DNA of 64,000 nt from Trichomonas vaginalis G3 (GCF_026262505.1 NC_067203.1:27075411-27139410), one strand, 5' to 3'. Positions 28,953 to 39,835 are shown, numbered from the stretch's first letter. Translations and numbers: made by a program. Notes: generated by a model from the sequence alone, not told the origin.

Positions 28953-30525
28953 TTATTCCTCACTGTCGTCCGTAGCTAAGTTATAGTCATCTAATCTTAT
29001 TATGGGGATGCCATTAGCACGCACCTGAATGGCAAAGCAACAATCCCTCATAAATCCAATAAGTGGCTTTGGTACATTTTCAGTTGCTAGTTCAATAGGT
29101 CCTTTAACAGACAATTTGTATGTTATTGGAGCAGTAGATGTTTGACCTTGCTGGAAGCAAAAGTCCACTTCTGTTGGAAAACTACATAAGAAATGTGTGT
29201 TGTCATAGCTATCCCATTTATGTTCCACACTACCATCATCCCCAATGACCTCATAACATCTTCATTAAATCCTATCATATCATTGTTTGTATTGCAGGCG
29301 TTCGCAACCATTTCATAAAATACAGGTCCATATGATTTTTCAGGTTCTGCAGGCATATTTCCATAAGCTCCCATGGAAAGCTGAAGATATTTAAACTTAG
29401 GGTTCTCAAAATTAACATAATAGTTGTCTTTCTTTCTAAATAGTGCCCAAATACTTTAACATTAATAGGCGTATAAGCTGCTGTAAATGTTGCACTTGAA
29501 CTATCTGTATTCTTTGAGAATGAACCGTCCATAGGAATCCAATCCATAACTTTAACAGGAAAACATAAAGCCTCGTTTGTATAATGTTCTACAAGTTCTG
29601 TATAAATGTTAGGGTCTAAAGAGAATGACTTTGGATGAATGAAACATTCATTAAAATCCATCTTTGTTCGAAATAGTTGCTGGGTTACAGTTGCAATAGT
29701 AACTGTTCCACTAGCTTCTACTGCCTTCGTTATCATAGTGAATGGTTCATTCCATGGAACAAATTTATTTGTCGGTGGATTTGAATCTGAAGCAAATGCA
29801 ACTTTAAGAGAGTTGGATTGAAAGCAATGATATCATTTACAGATATTAGATGTGCATTGTAAGGCGTCGCTACTGAACTTTACTTTAAGCTGAATGTTTC
29901 CTGCAAAAGCTGGAATAAATCGAATAGCTTCTAATGGAAGGAATCTTCTAACAGGAATTCTTAAACGAAGCTTAAAATCAAATGATTTTCCTGCTGTAAT
30001 TGGACCACTAACAATTTGTCCTGTTCTGCATGTTCCGAATGACTCCATACATCTTCATGTCGAGTCTTTGAGAAAACATCTACTTTTCTTTATTTGTTCG
30101 GTAGTTTGTGAGTTTGAAGTTATATATGCTTCTTCTCTTGCTTGTCTTGAGAATATACGATACGACCATTTGCAAGGATTTGATATCCAGCAACTGCATA
30201 GAAAGCATCATCGAAACCAATCCAAAATCCTAGTGGGTTTGTTTTATTGGAACCTGAACCAATTTCTTTATCTACATAAATTGACCTTCCATTTTATACG
30301 TAATGAATGTATTGTAAAGGTCCAACATATTTTCACCAGGAGGTGAGAGATTGAATGTTACCCATGTGTTATCTTTAGCAGTTCCAGGTTGTGATGGAAT
30401 CTTTGCGTCAGAATATTTTCTATTAGTGTCACCAATTTGAACTGCATTGTCTATGATATCGAAATATGAGCGAATCTATGAATATGCTCTGCTGGAGTAA
30501 ATTCGTTTAGCTGTTCGTTCTGCAT
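28953..30525 (-). pseudogene. Probable major capsid protein region (double jelly-roll type), broken
   Basis: A 1.57 kb minus-strand stretch of protein-like sequence, the size expected for a Polinton major capsid gene (500-600 residues). Segments are beta-rich with viral jelly-roll character (KSFDFKLRLRIPVRRFLPLE; APITYKLSVKGPIELATENV). Position beside small virion-type genes and opposite minor-capsid-like genes fits. The gene is broken in several places and is a fossil. Assignment is by size, composition and neighbourhood. Confidence 0.45.
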
Positions 30526-30552
30526 GTATTTACTTCAGATAAAAATATCTAT

Positions 30553-30981
30553 TTACTTCATTATTCTCACTCTTCTTCTTGGAATTCGTGGTGGAAGTTG
30601 TTTCTTGACATTTTCAATGAACTGTACATTCTCTTTTGTCTCAACTTCTTTCACTGGCGGGTCAGGATTCTTTGACTCGGTTTGTTTTTCAATGAAATTC
30701 ACGAACTTTGCAATAAGCTCTTGGTTCGTTATTGAAAGTACATCTGGCTTCTTTTCTTCTGGTTCTATTGACTTTTCAGTTTGATTAGAAGGCTTAACAT
30801 GGGCTTCACCCTCGGTGCCATGCACCTTAATGTTGTCACTTTCTGCATTCGCTAATGGAACCTTTCTTTTTCTTACGTATATTTTACCATCTTTACTCTG
30901 ACTTACGTAATAGAAAGGATGTTGTATTCCTCTTGCATCATTTAATATAATAGACTCTCGCTCTGATTTTGACAAGCTCAT
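30553..30981 (-). CDS. Small basic Polinton protein of unknown function
   Basis: A 142-residue hydrophilic protein. Residues about 18-45 (IQHPFYYVSQSKDGKIYVRK) resemble the motif in the 81-residue protein at the left end, suggesting a shared small domain. The middle is acidic and the end is basic (PPRIPRRRVRIMK). Divergent from the next gene, with about 45 bases between the start codons. Confidence 0.45.
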   Translation of the reverse strand: MSLSKSERESIILNDARGIQHPFYYVSQSKDGKIYVRKRKVPLANAESDNIKVHGTEGEAHVKPSNQTEKSIEPEEKKPDVLSITNQELIAKFVNFIEKQTESKNPDPPVKEVETKENVQFIENVKKQLPPRIPRRRVRIMK

Positions 30982-31025
30982 TTTACATCGTTAAAGTTTT
31001 AATTTTGTTTTTTATCTGCAGTCAA

Positions 31026-31286
31026 ATGACTCAGACAAGCCCTACGGACAAGACCCAAGGGGTCATAGATGTTGAAGCATTGAAGAAAGAAATTCGTGAG
31101 CAAATTTTATCCGAACTGAAGGAACAAAAACAAGAACAAAAGCCAGAGAGACCAAAGAGAAAACTTAGTGAAAAACAACTTGCTGCATTAGCTGCTGGAA
31201 GACAAAAGAACCCACGTTTGCTGGCGAAGAAAGCTAGAGAAGAAGCTGAAGCAAAAGCTAAAGAAGCTGAAGCAAAGAAAGAGTAA
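31026..31286 (+). CDS. Small charged coiled-coil protein of the Polinton
   Basis: An 86-residue protein starting at the first ATG. It is a continuous charged helix (KKEIREQILSELKEQKQEQK) with an Arg/Lys-rich segment (KRKLSEKQLAALAAGRQK, an AT-hook-like or nucleolar-type motif) and an Ala/Glu/Lys tail. It is possibly a DNA-packaging or core protein; inference only. Confidence 0.4.
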   Translation: MTQTSPTDKTQGVIDVEALKKEIREQILSELKEQKQEQKPERPKRKLSEKQLAALAAGRQKNPRLLAKKAREEAEAKAKEAEAKKE

Positions 31287-31310
31287 ATGGTTTATTTTTA
31301 TCCGAATTAA

Positions 31311-32161
31311 ATGTATAGACAAATACCTTTATCTGTTGCGTTCAGTAGTGAAAACCCTGACGTCAAAATAAAGGGGAACAGAGTAACGTTTAAGTTTCCA
31401 ACAGACTGGATTGTGAACATAAATGAAGAGAAGTACATTGGCATAACATCTATGTATATAACACGTGCTTTCAGAAAGGTTGACTTTATACTTCAAGTCG
31501 AGATAGAAAATGACGAACAGTCTTTAAGCGCCCAAAACATTCACATATACAAATACTTTAAAGACGATACAACATTGTTGCAATGTATGATTTCATTTAA
31601 TGAAATGTTCGAGAAAAAGTTCAACATTGAAGTACAAACTTTACAGCCTTTACGTGAGTTTCTTGCACAACTGAAAGAAGAAGGTAGTCAGCCACAACTT
31701 ATAGACTTTCATTATGAATTTAATGAAATGAAGATGGAACTCATGACTGTCAATTCATTGTATTCTCACCATTCAATGAAGTCGCTAAAAAAGAAAAAAT
31801 CCATTACGTATAAGATTTCAAATCTCTGAACCAAGTGATGATTTCAAGAATGTTTTCAATTATGATGCAATGCTTCCGAGGAAAAATGAATTTTCAAAGA
31901 TTTCCAGGCATTTGGGATAGAAAGCAAGCTATATTATATTCAAACTTAAGTAAGGGAGTTGAAAATGAGTTCATTGGTCATACAAGAACTTCACCACTTC
32001 CTAACCCTAAATACTATAAATTAACTGGCTTCAATCGTGAGTTTTGGATAGACATGTTCTCCACTCATGACCATAACTGCCCAGTGTTCTTACCTCCAGA
32101 CCATAAGGACTGTCTCTACATTGAAGCACAACTCTTAAACTCTACAATTGCTGTATTGTAA
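31311..32161 (+). pseudogene. Minor capsid (penton-like) gene region, broken
   Basis: An 850-base region whose product is beta-rich. The N-terminal part (VTFKFPTDWIVNINEEKYIG) and the C-terminal part (NPKYYKLTGFNREFWIDMF) resemble corresponding parts of the larger protein near the right end (YEYPRHWVEYVGGEKAIEI; PPKHYSITNFVSKFNIRL). The two therefore look like paralogues. A penton or minor capsid role is inferred from this layout and from the element family. The gene is broken. Confidence 0.45.
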
Positions 32162-32212
32162 AATCTACGCTAGTTTTATTTTTTTCTGAAAATTTTTATT
32201 TGAGTGAAAGGC

Positions 32213-32779
32213 ATGGAAGGTGAAGGACATTGGCAAACACTCGAACATGACAATGACTATGAAATCTTTTCAGAGTACCCATATCCAATTAGGCGCATAA
32301 GTAACAAAAGAGTTGTAAGTGAGTTTGACAACGGTGATGGTTATATTTGTGTTTATTTAAACAAACATAAACTCTTTAAGCATAAAATTGTTGCAAATCA
32401 ATTTATACCGAATCCTGAAGGACTTCGAGAAGTAGACCATATAAACAGAGACAGAGGAGACTTTCATATCTCAAACTTAAGGTGGGTGTCGAGAAGACAA
32501 AACATGAGAAATATTTCTGGTTCGAATGGCTATTGGTTTGACATTGTAGACACTCTTCCTGAAGATGCTGTTGAAATTATACAATACTCTAAATTTACTC
32601 TAGAAAATTACTACTATGTCCCAAGTGAAGATGTCTTTTACTATTTCATGGGAACTCAATACAGACGAATGAATGTCTTAAGACAGTATAGCAAAGATTA
32701 TATAAACATTACAGATGTAGAAGGAAGAAGAACAAAGCTGTCTATTGCAAAGTTTAAGAGAGACAATGGTTATACATAA
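32213..32779 (+). CDS. HNH homing-type endonuclease
   Basis: A 188-residue protein. HKIVANQFIPNPEGLREVDH followed by INRDRGDFHISNLRWVSRRQ is a classic HNH nuclease with its His/Asn ligands, preceded by the WQTLEHDNDYEIFSEYP module commonly found before HNH domains in phage and giant-virus free-standing endonucleases. The C-terminal 70 residues are a separate domain (VPSEDVFYYFMGTQYRRM) also seen in a protein of the second Polinton. Likely selfish cargo rather than part of the transposition machinery. The ATG at 32213 is three codons into the open frame. Confidence 0.8.
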   Translation: MEGEGHWQTLEHDNDYEIFSEYPYPIRRISNKRVVSEFDNGDGYICVYLNKHKLFKHKIVANQFIPNPEGLREVDHINRDRGDFHISNLRWVSRRQNMRNISGSNGYWFDIVDTLPEDAVEIIQYSKFTLENYYYVPSEDVFYYFMGTQYRRMNVLRQYSKDYINITDVEGRRTKLSIAKFKRDNGYT

Positions 32780-32847
32780 ATGACAAAAATATATGACCTC
32801 ATTATTTTTATCACGAATGACCTCATTGCTGACAAAAATAAATGACC

Positions 32848-35800
32848 TCAGAACTTCAACTTACGAATAAAGCTTGTTTTAGTCGTTATTGAGAAGTTAA
32901 ACTTTTCAGCAAAGCAAGGTTGACATGACTTACATAAGTCAAATCCAATCTCTTGACCATCATGAAGTGCTTTGTAAAGTTTCATTAAACTGAACTCAGA
33001 GTCTTTGTCATATGTTCCAACAGGTATGTGAATGTTCTTATCTTCATTGTAATAGCATTGTATAGCTTCAGGAAACATTTCATTAGCTGTTAAAGCAAGA
33101 ACGTCTTGTTTTACACCTTTACAACGTGCATGGAATGCAACTTCATTTAAATCGTTCGTGAGTAAGTCTATGTAAGTCTTCTTTCCACAAAATATTGACT
33201 TGTATGCTAAACTTTGTTTTCCAGGTGTTATTTCTGCGAAGTCAGAATGGAACTGACCAAGTTCTTTCCTAATAAGTTCGCGACCGTATCTCTTCTTAAA
33301 CTCTGCTGCAAGCTTTGGTATGTCTTCATTGAAAATATGCATGCTATCACAGTCCTGGTAAAATATTTGAAGTCCCATATCTTCAGCAGTACAGAATACT
33401 TCACACATTATTCTCTTCGACATAGACAGAATGTTAACACCAAGTGGACAGAAGTTAAAGTGTCTGCAAATGCTTTTCGTTAGCTTGAAAATAGTTTTAT
33501 CTGAACCATCCAAACCTTCGAACTTCACTATATGGTTGTAGTTTCTGATGGCATATCTTATAGCATCTTTGTCATTTACTATGGTTATTTTTGACTCAAT
33601 AGGAGATAGAATAGTTTTGCCATAAATACTGTTCAGAATGAGCTTTATATTTTCTTGCAAAGGATTTCCTTCTTTCTTATACTTTAACCTTAACTCAAAC
33701 AACTTCTTTACTTCATCTCTTATTCTAATATCTCTGTTTCCATCGTAATAGTATCCTTGCAACACTTCACATTTGACACCTTGATATTTTATGAGGTCTT
33801 GTAATGTTATATGGTCAACATACATTAAACAGCAAGTGTTTGAACTTCTGGGAACGTTAAGTTCTGGATTTAGTTCAGGGTCACAAACTATTAAAGGAAA
33901 GTGTCTATGTATTCCAATCTCTGTTATCTTAATGAGAACAAAGAAGCCAGACATAAACTTTTCACCAATGGGTTCCTTTTGGTCGTCATCGAATAAATGT
34001 CTCATGAGATACTCTGTGCTTAACATTTCTTTCTTCATACTTTGGATACCTTCTAAAGTATAAAGTCTTGCTATAGCTGATGGATATAATGAAACAGCGT
34101 CGAAGTCAGCAATGAGTTTCTTTTCGCTCTTTTGTTTCATGTTATCTGACAACATACATCTTCCACCTTGAATGCAGCTCGAAATAAATTCTCTTGGTTT
34201 ATTTGAGAGGTCATATAAATTTCCATTCGGGAAGTACACTCTGTTCTCAAACAATTTGTTAGCAATAGAACAAATACTAACGTAGTCATAAACGTTTAAA
34301 TCAAATTCTTTCAATATGTCATTGCGGAACTTAACAAAACCTTCTCTTAAAATTCTTACATCTTGTTTGCAATAAAATGTGCTATACTTTTCTAAGTCGA
34401 AGTGGTTCTCATCTATTCTGCAACCTTTGATGGAATCTATGTTTTTCATGAATGTATCTGCATCCCGGATAAACTTACATGCTTCAGAAATGACACCAGT
34501 TCTGTTGTCATTTGCTAACAAAACACTGCTGTAGTAGTTGTATGGAAATACTTCTTTCGGTCCTGTTTGTAAGTTAAACATAGCAGGAAATAGTTTAAGC
34601 TTCTTATTTATAACACTGTAAGAGTCTTTTATAATAATTGCCCTTCCTTTATATAAGCCAGTTATTTGCATTGTTCGTGAACCTTTAATGATGGGAGTTC
34701 CTTTCACTTCTGTCATGTGTCTTAAGATGAAGTTTATATCATAACTGAGGTTATGGAAATATATTAAACTCTTGTCAGGAAGTCGTTCCAAAAATTCTGT
34801 TGCACAGTTCTGACCCCAAATGCTTTCACTCACTGAACCATCTTCACTGTCGTAACATATGTTAAAAGCTTTATGAAAGCCATCGGTACTGCACTCAAAG
34901 TCAGCAAAGAAAACGTGCTCAGGAATGAACTTGCACTTATTTTTATTTACTTCTTTTGACTCGGCTTTCTTCTTCAGTTGTACACAATACTTTGGAGCAT
35001 ATGACAAGTCTTTAAATGGTGCAAGGTTCTGTTTATATAAGTCAGTCGTATATGTGAAAAGTTCTCCATAAGAAATAGGTTCGAAATATTTGCACTCCCA
35101 CAATGTTTTCATAACATCCCATAACGGTGTTGTTCTATCATAACGAACTACATATTTATCTTCTCTCTTTGTATAAATCTTCATTTGTTTCTCAATGTTC
35201 ATTCCACCACACTCCTTCAAGATTTCTATATAGTTGCGAATGAAATATGTTGTCATTGGTAATCTTTCATTTAGCATGTAGTGGTCTTCAACAAGAAGTA
35301 AGTCAATAGTTCGAACAGTTTCACATTCTTTTGGTATGTATCTCTTTATTTCATTATGTCTTGAGTCATTGAAATAACCAATGGTAACATTAAATGCTAT
35401 ACCTGTTGCGTCAGAAATTTCTTGTACTTTACTTTGAGGAAAGTCTCTAACACGAATGACTTCTCTCATGTGGTCAATAGTTTCTTCATTTACTCCAGCC
35501 TGAATGCAAGCATAAACGAAGCAGTTATCTTCTGTCATAAGTGTTGCAGTTCTTTTGTTCAGTTCATTGAAGATTTGGTAGCGTTCAAGATTTATAGGTA
35601 ATGTGCAAAGATACTTCCAGAACTGACCGCTTCTCTTCTTATAAAACTTCTTTTCACCATTATCTTTCCAAAAGCTTTCTATAAGTGCTGGGTTTCCTGT
35701 TTGCTTAAGAGCTTCCAAAATGGCTTTCTGGTCATTTGTCAGTGTGCTTTCATCTCTATATGGTCTCTTTTTTGGTTTGCCTTTCTTTACATCTGACATC

Positions 35801-36276
35801 GTTAAGCCTTCATATTCTGTTAAATCATACATCTTTATTTCGGTAAGATTCTTTATGTTTGTCAAGAAGAAGTCATAGTGCATTTCAACAATACCTGCAG
35901 CATTTGCTTCTATCTCTGATATAAAGTTCTCCTTCAAGAGCTGATGTAGTAATGTTCCAATATTATTGAGGTTTAACGTAGAACATTCATACTTTCCACC
36001 AAGTTTATAACATACCATCCATCTCTGTTGTGAGTTTATTTTAATTTTCTCTAAGAGTCTCATGAAAACCTTACCGAAATGTTTGTGTAAGTAGTCTCTG
36101 TTTGGTTCATCTAAAGCTTCGATGTTAAAGTCAATGAGTCTATTGCCTGACTTCACATTTCTCTTCCTATTCTCTTCATCTTTCTTTAACCATCTCTCAC
36201 CTTCTTTTGGTTTGTCGTCAATGGAACGAATGACATCGTTAGCTTTGCGAACTTGTTCTATAGCGCTTTTAAACAT
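32848..36276 (-). CDS. Protein-primed DNA polymerase B (pPolB)
   Basis: A 1,142-residue protein that looks whole. The 3'-5' exonuclease motifs are visible (FFADFECSTDG; FHNLSYDINFILRH; FYCKQDVRILREG) and so are the polymerase motifs A (DFDAVSLYPSAIARL), B (KLILNSIYGKTIL) and C (YQDCDSMHIF). The family primes from a terminal protein rather than RNA and is the replicative enzyme of Polintons, adenoviruses and phi29-like phages. The N-terminal 440 residues probably include the terminal-protein-like region. The start codon lies just inside a small upstream gene transcribed the same way. Confidence 0.95.
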   Translation of the reverse strand: MFKSAIEQVRKANDVIRSIDDKPKEGERWLKKDEENRKRNVKSGNRLIDFNIEALDEPNRDYLHKHFGKVFMRLLEKIKINSQQRWMVCYKLGGKYECSTLNLNNIGTLLHQLLKENFISEIEANAAGIVEMHYDFFLTNIKNLTEIKMYDLTEYEGLTMSDVKKGKPKKRPYRDESTLTNDQKAILEALKQTGNPALIESFWKDNGEKKFYKKRSGQFWKYLCTLPINLERYQIFNELNKRTATLMTEDNCFVYACIQAGVNEETIDHMREVIRVRDFPQSKVQEISDATGIAFNVTIGYFNDSRHNEIKRYIPKECETVRTIDLLLVEDHYMLNERLPMTTYFIRNYIEILKECGGMNIEKQMKIYTKREDKYVVRYDRTTPLWDVMKTLWECKYFEPISYGELFTYTTDLYKQNLAPFKDLSYAPKYCVQLKKKAESKEVNKNKCKFIPEHVFFADFECSTDGFHKAFNICYDSEDGSVSESIWGQNCATEFLERLPDKSLIYFHNLSYDINFILRHMTEVKGTPIIKGSRTMQITGLYKGRAIIIKDSYSVINKKLKLFPAMFNLQTGPKEVFPYNYYSSVLLANDNRTGVISEACKFIRDADTFMKNIDSIKGCRIDENHFDLEKYSTFYCKQDVRILREGFVKFRNDILKEFDLNVYDYVSICSIANKLFENRVYFPNGNLYDLSNKPREFISSCIQGGRCMLSDNMKQKSEKKLIADFDAVSLYPSAIARLYTLEGIQSMKKEMLSTEYLMRHLFDDDQKEPIGEKFMSGFFVLIKITEIGIHRHFPLIVCDPELNPELNVPRSSNTCCLMYVDHITLQDLIKYQGVKCEVLQGYYYDGNRDIRIRDEVKKLFELRLKYKKEGNPLQENIKLILNSIYGKTILSPIESKITIVNDKDAIRYAIRNYNHIVKFEGLDGSDKTIFKLTKSICRHFNFCPLGVNILSMSKRIMCEVFCTAEDMGLQIFYQDCDSMHIFNEDIPKLAAEFKKRYGRELIRKELGQFHSDFAEITPGKQSLAYKSIFCGKKTYIDLLTNDLNEVAFHARCKGVKQDVLALTANEMFPEAIQCYYNEDKNIHIPVGTYDKDSEFSLMKLYKALHDGQEIGFDLCKSCQPCFAEKFNFSITTKTSFIRKLKF

Positions 36277-36293
36277 CTCTCTTCTCTGTTGTT

Positions 36294-36623
36294 TCAGTGT
36301 GTCGTCTCTCTTCTTGTTTCACCAACGTTTGCATTTGTTATGTCAAACATTTCTCTTCTTACTTCATGAGGTACTGAACGTCTATGATATAAGTCAATAG
36401 CAACGTCATTTAAAGGAAATGCTCTTGCATGGACTTCGTCCTCGCCGCGTTGCGGCTTTATGAACTCATGAATTCTATCATAACTTATTGCACCATTATA
36501 GTCTTTAATGATGTCAGCGAGTGCTTTTTTGTTTGTTGCGTAATGTTTTGCAACATCTATGTTAGCTTCTGTAAGAAGTTGTTTTATTTCCGAGTGTTCT
36601 AACTTAGACAACTTCTGATACAT
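36294..36623 (-). CDS. Small protein with SAP/HeH-like helical motif
   Basis: A 109-residue protein from the first ATG of the frame, 17 bases upstream of the polymerase on the same strand. The N-terminus (LSKLEHSEIKQLLTEANIDV followed by NKKALADIIKDY) has the helix-extended-loop-helix spacing of SAP/HeH DNA-binding modules. It may be co-transcribed with and assist the polymerase; inference. Confidence 0.45.
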   Translation of the reverse strand: MYQKLSKLEHSEIKQLLTEANIDVAKHYATNKKALADIIKDYNGAISYDRIHEFIKPQRGEDEVHARAFPLNDVAIDLYHRRSVPHEVRREMFDITNANVGETRRETTH

Positions 36624-36715
36624 CTTTAGTAGGAAATAAAAAAAAATATTTTTTGAAAAAATTAGATTAGATTTTTTAAAGTTATTTTTCAAAATAATTT
36701 AATATTTTTATTTTA

Positions 36716-36907
36716 ATGAAACACATGCAAGAGTACAAGTTCTATTCATACAATGCTCTCGCTACTGCTGTTAAGGGTGAATTCATAAATGGAAAAAACG
36801 TGAACGTTATATTCAATAAAAAGTCTGTGAAAGAATCTAAATACGGTCAGTTCGTTAAACCATACGCTATCATTATGACAGAAAACGTTACACACCACAT
36901 GAAATAG
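36716..36907 (+). CDS. Small unknown Polinton protein (63 aa)
   Basis: A 63-residue basic protein preceded by an AT-rich 90-base divergent promoter region shared with the SAP-like gene. No recognisable domain. Composition (Lys, Asn, Val, Tyr) resembles other Polinton proteins rather than random sequence. Confidence 0.35.
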   Translation: MKHMQEYKFYSYNALATAVKGEFINGKNVNVIFNKKSVKESKYGQFVKPYAIIMTENVTHHMK

Positions 36908-37204
36908 CAGTATTACTTAACAGAAAGGAATATTTGAAATATCAAAGATACACATTATACGATTATGAAGAACTCTAACGTTGAATTTTTCAGCATCGCC
37001 TTAGATTTATCGCAGCAGAAAGAATACAAGAAAGGTGAAGTAGTTGTAATATTATCCTTCATCTCTGAAGACAATAACGAATAAAGATATAATCAATAAA
37101 CTCCTACCAGTAATTGAGGAAGCAACGATTGAATATGATGAAGAGGAACGGAAATGATTGAGGAAATAGACCTGAAGCTTTATAAGAAAATTTATTTTTG
37201 AATA

Positions 37205-37282
37205 ACTGAAGGTGTCACCACGTCACCATGTCACCAGGTTAATTAACTTCTTTTAAAAATGATGACAGCATGACATTTAGAC
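37205..37282 (+). repeat. GTCACC-rich repeat R1
   Basis: Carries three close GTCACC units followed by AGGTTAATTAACTTC (palindromic TTAATTAA) and then ATGACAGCATGACATTT. The same order appears in R2 and, inverted, in R3. Confidence 0.8.
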
Positions 37283-37325
37283 AACAGGTACGAAAGGAGG
37301 AAGCATTTATGAATTATTTTTGAAG

Positions 37326-37403
37326 AACTGAAAGTGTCACCATGTCACCATGCGTCACCAGGTTAATTAACTTCTCTTAAAATTACTGACAACATGACAT
37401 TTG
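37326..37403 (+). repeat. GTCACC-rich repeat R2
   Basis: Second copy in the same orientation, with GTCACC units spaced by a few bases and the same TTAATTAA and CATGACATTT parts. Confidence 0.8.
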
Positions 37404-37701
37404 ACATCACACAGGATTAATGCAAAAATAAATTCAAATCATACTTTATAAAGTTCATTTACAGGTATTTCATCATCAGTAAATGAATCCTCATTATCAT
37501 TTGGTTCAACCTGTTTTATAATCCTTTCATTTCTTCTTTCAAAACATAACACCATGTTTGTTTACCATCTATTCTTCTCTGTTTCCTTTCACATTTATCC
37601 TTAATGCTCATTTGAAAGTTTTTGTCTTTCATGTCTGATGGTTTGCAGAATAGAGCATTTTTACACGTCATACCTGCACACAATTCATCATAATGTGTAT
37701 T

Positions 37702-39753
37702 TCATTCATCTAAAGGATTTGTTGATAATTCTATTAAATCTTGTTTGGCTTCAGTCATCGGTATGATTCGTACATTAAATGATGAAAGGTCGTAATTGAG
37801 GAAATATGTTAAAAGGTTATCATAAAATTCCTTAGTGCATGAATCCATTAAATTCTTGAAGTAATCAAATTGACCCTTAAATTTACCATTAACTCTTAAA
37901 ACTACGTATCTTCTGTCTCCAACTTCAATTTTGACAGGGTAGACGTTATTAGTTACCAAAATGAAATTGGCAACATTCTGAGCAGTTCTTCTGGGTTGAT
38001 TCTTTTCATTAATTCTAATCTCATTATCCGTAATAATTGATTTCAAAGCGTTGAAGTTTGCGAGTCTGTCTTCACCTACATTCTTGAGTTCATTAAGTAC
38101 AAGAAACATTTTATTTTCAACTACTGAATTGAAATTACCTGTTAGCTCACTTATTTCAGTAATGTTTTTACATGAATAACCAGCGAGGAGTTCAGAAATA
38201 ATGTCTGTAAATCTGTTTTTACCTGTTCCCTGAAGTCCTTTCAAAATAATTGCTGTTTCATTCTTGATTCCAGGATGTTGAATCATTGATGCAATCCAGC
38301 CGAGAAGGTATTTATACACTTCATCGTTATTATCACAAATGGCTTCTTTAATGAAATCCATAAACATCTCAATTTTTGAGTAATCAGGCTTTTCGAGAAT
38401 GTTGTATTTATAACCTTGAAACGTTGAGAAAACATCTGGGGAATCAGATTTAAAGCAAACACCCTTAACGGTTAATGAGGATAATTGATTTAGTAGTACA
38501 TCCCATGCTGTTATTGTTTTACCTTCTTCTTTAAATAATTTAATCATTTTAAGTGACTCTTTCATGTTTGATTGAAGAACGAATGATATTTGATTCATTT
38601 TGTCGTGGATATTATAGTCCTTTTGAATGAAATATTTATTTCCACAATCTACAAAACGGATTACACGTGATAAATCCTCAATTACTTCAGAACTGTTTTT
38701 ATACTGATGATTTTCAGCCTTGCGTCTAATATCTGTTATCAAAAACGAGTCATCAAGTTTTATATCAAATGTTATTTTTGGCTTATGTAATAAAGGTAAA
38801 ACGTATTCATCATAATATTCCTTTTGATATAGTTTTAGAATCTTCACCAAAACAAATGGAGAAGTCATTAAATGTGCATATCTACTACGTGCTTTTTCAA
38901 AATTACTTTTTGCATTTTCAGTTAAATTGCAGAAGTTATAAACGTTATCGTATGCTTCATTAATTAAATGATTAGGTAACGAATTAATTGCTTGAAACAG
39001 TGTGAATAATGTAACTTCTTTTTCTAAATTCATGTTTCCACCGTCATTATGTACTTCAAAATCACTGATACCATCAACTATGCTCTGGGCAAGTTTATCG
39101 CCAATGTTTACATCTTTGTTTTCATTCATTATACTCTTTATTTCTTCATTCTTCTGTTCAACTCTTACCTTAATATTCAAATCATTTAATATATCATTCA
39201 CTGTTCTGGTTATGGTCGAATCGTAACTTCCACGAATGAATGAGTATGTTTTTATTGGTTCTGTTGCATTCTTGCGAACTCTTGAATCAGCCATAACTAC
39301 TAAAGAACGCTTTGAATCATCCATAGAAGTCATTATGTCAATATCATAATCATTGCAAGAATAGCATTTAATCATTCTGTTCGAAACTGAATAGAAGAAA
39401 TTAGTGTTACAATAAATGTGAAGACCTCCTGAAGCGGTTTTAACGATAACATCTTTATCCGAAAGTTTTGATAAAATATCTTTTCTAACCGTTTCTTTAA
39501 GTTCATCATTGTATGATTTATTGATATCAACATCTATAATCGTTAAATTTGAAATTTTATTTACTAATAAAGCCGTACCAGTTTTCCTTCCTCTTCCTCC
39601 ATCATGTTTGAGGTAGTTATGTAAATCAATCTTGTTTTCACCAATTCTTTCGTTGAGGGTTTTAGTTTCTGCCGTAACTAATTCCTCAGCTAATGAATCA
39701 ATAACTTTTTCATCAGAAACGATATAGTTGCTGTTGTTGTTTGTTGCTGTCAT
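37702..39753 (-). CDS. Primase-SF3 helicase fusion (AEP plus D5-like helicase)
   Basis: A 683-residue protein that looks whole. The N-terminal 200 residues carry archaeo-eukaryotic primase motifs: LTIIDVDINK with the catalytic Asp pair and TASGGLHIYC with the GGxH motif. The C-terminal 270 residues are a superfamily 3 helicase with Walker A GLQGTGKNRF, Walker B-like MFLVLNELKN and a later LVTNN sensor. Such fusions start replication in plasmids, NCLDV-type viruses and virophages. Classic Polintons rely on pPolB alone, so both systems in one element is notable. The gene is bordered by R2 and the inverted repeat R3. Confidence 0.85.
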   Translation of the reverse strand: MTATNNNSNYIVSDEKVIDSLAEELVTAETKTLNERIGENKIDLHNYLKHDGGRGRKTGTALLVNKISNLTIIDVDINKSYNDELKETVRKDILSKLSDKDVIVKTASGGLHIYCNTNFFYSVSNRMIKCYSCNDYDIDIMTSMDDSKRSLVVMADSRVRKNATEPIKTYSFIRGSYDSTITRTVNDILNDLNIKVRVEQKNEEIKSIMNENKDVNIGDKLAQSIVDGISDFEVHNDGGNMNLEKEVTLFTLFQAINSLPNHLINEAYDNVYNFCNLTENAKSNFEKARSRYAHLMTSPFVLVKILKLYQKEYYDEYVLPLLHKPKITFDIKLDDSFLITDIRRKAENHQYKNSSEVIEDLSRVIRFVDCGNKYFIQKDYNIHDKMNQISFVLQSNMKESLKMIKLFKEEGKTITAWDVLLNQLSSLTVKGVCFKSDSPDVFSTFQGYKYNILEKPDYSKIEMFMDFIKEAICDNNDEVYKYLLGWIASMIQHPGIKNETAIILKGLQGTGKNRFTDIISELLAGYSCKNITEISELTGNFNSVVENKMFLVLNELKNVGEDRLANFNALKSIITDNEIRINEKNQPRRTAQNVANFILVTNNVYPVKIEVGDRRYVVLRVNGKFKGQFDYFKNLMDSCTKEFYDNLLTYFLNYDLSSFNVRIIPMTEAKQDLIELSTNPLDE

Positions 39754-39835
39754 TTATATAGGAATAAAAAAATAAAAATAATTTTAAAACTAACTTTATT
39801 TTTGGGCTGCATCAAATTTCCGGGACTGTTGTCAA

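Larger units (their letters stand above)
36908..37701. other. Polinton spacer with GTCAC-rich repeats
   Basis: Contains small open fragments and two direct copies of a GTCACC-rich repeat (37205-37282 and 37326-37403). No complete gene recognised. Confidence 0.5.

Noticed and set aside
30524-30784. Plus-strand frame with membrane-like composition within the Polinton
   Set aside because: It is the shadow of the minus-strand 142-residue gene, whose codon use and neighbours are more convincing.
36908-37440. CRISPR-like array suggested by the repeated GTCACC units
   Set aside because: Unit spacing is irregular, there are no unique spacers of constant length, and the setting is a eukaryotic element. 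Iterons or nested-element ends explain it better.
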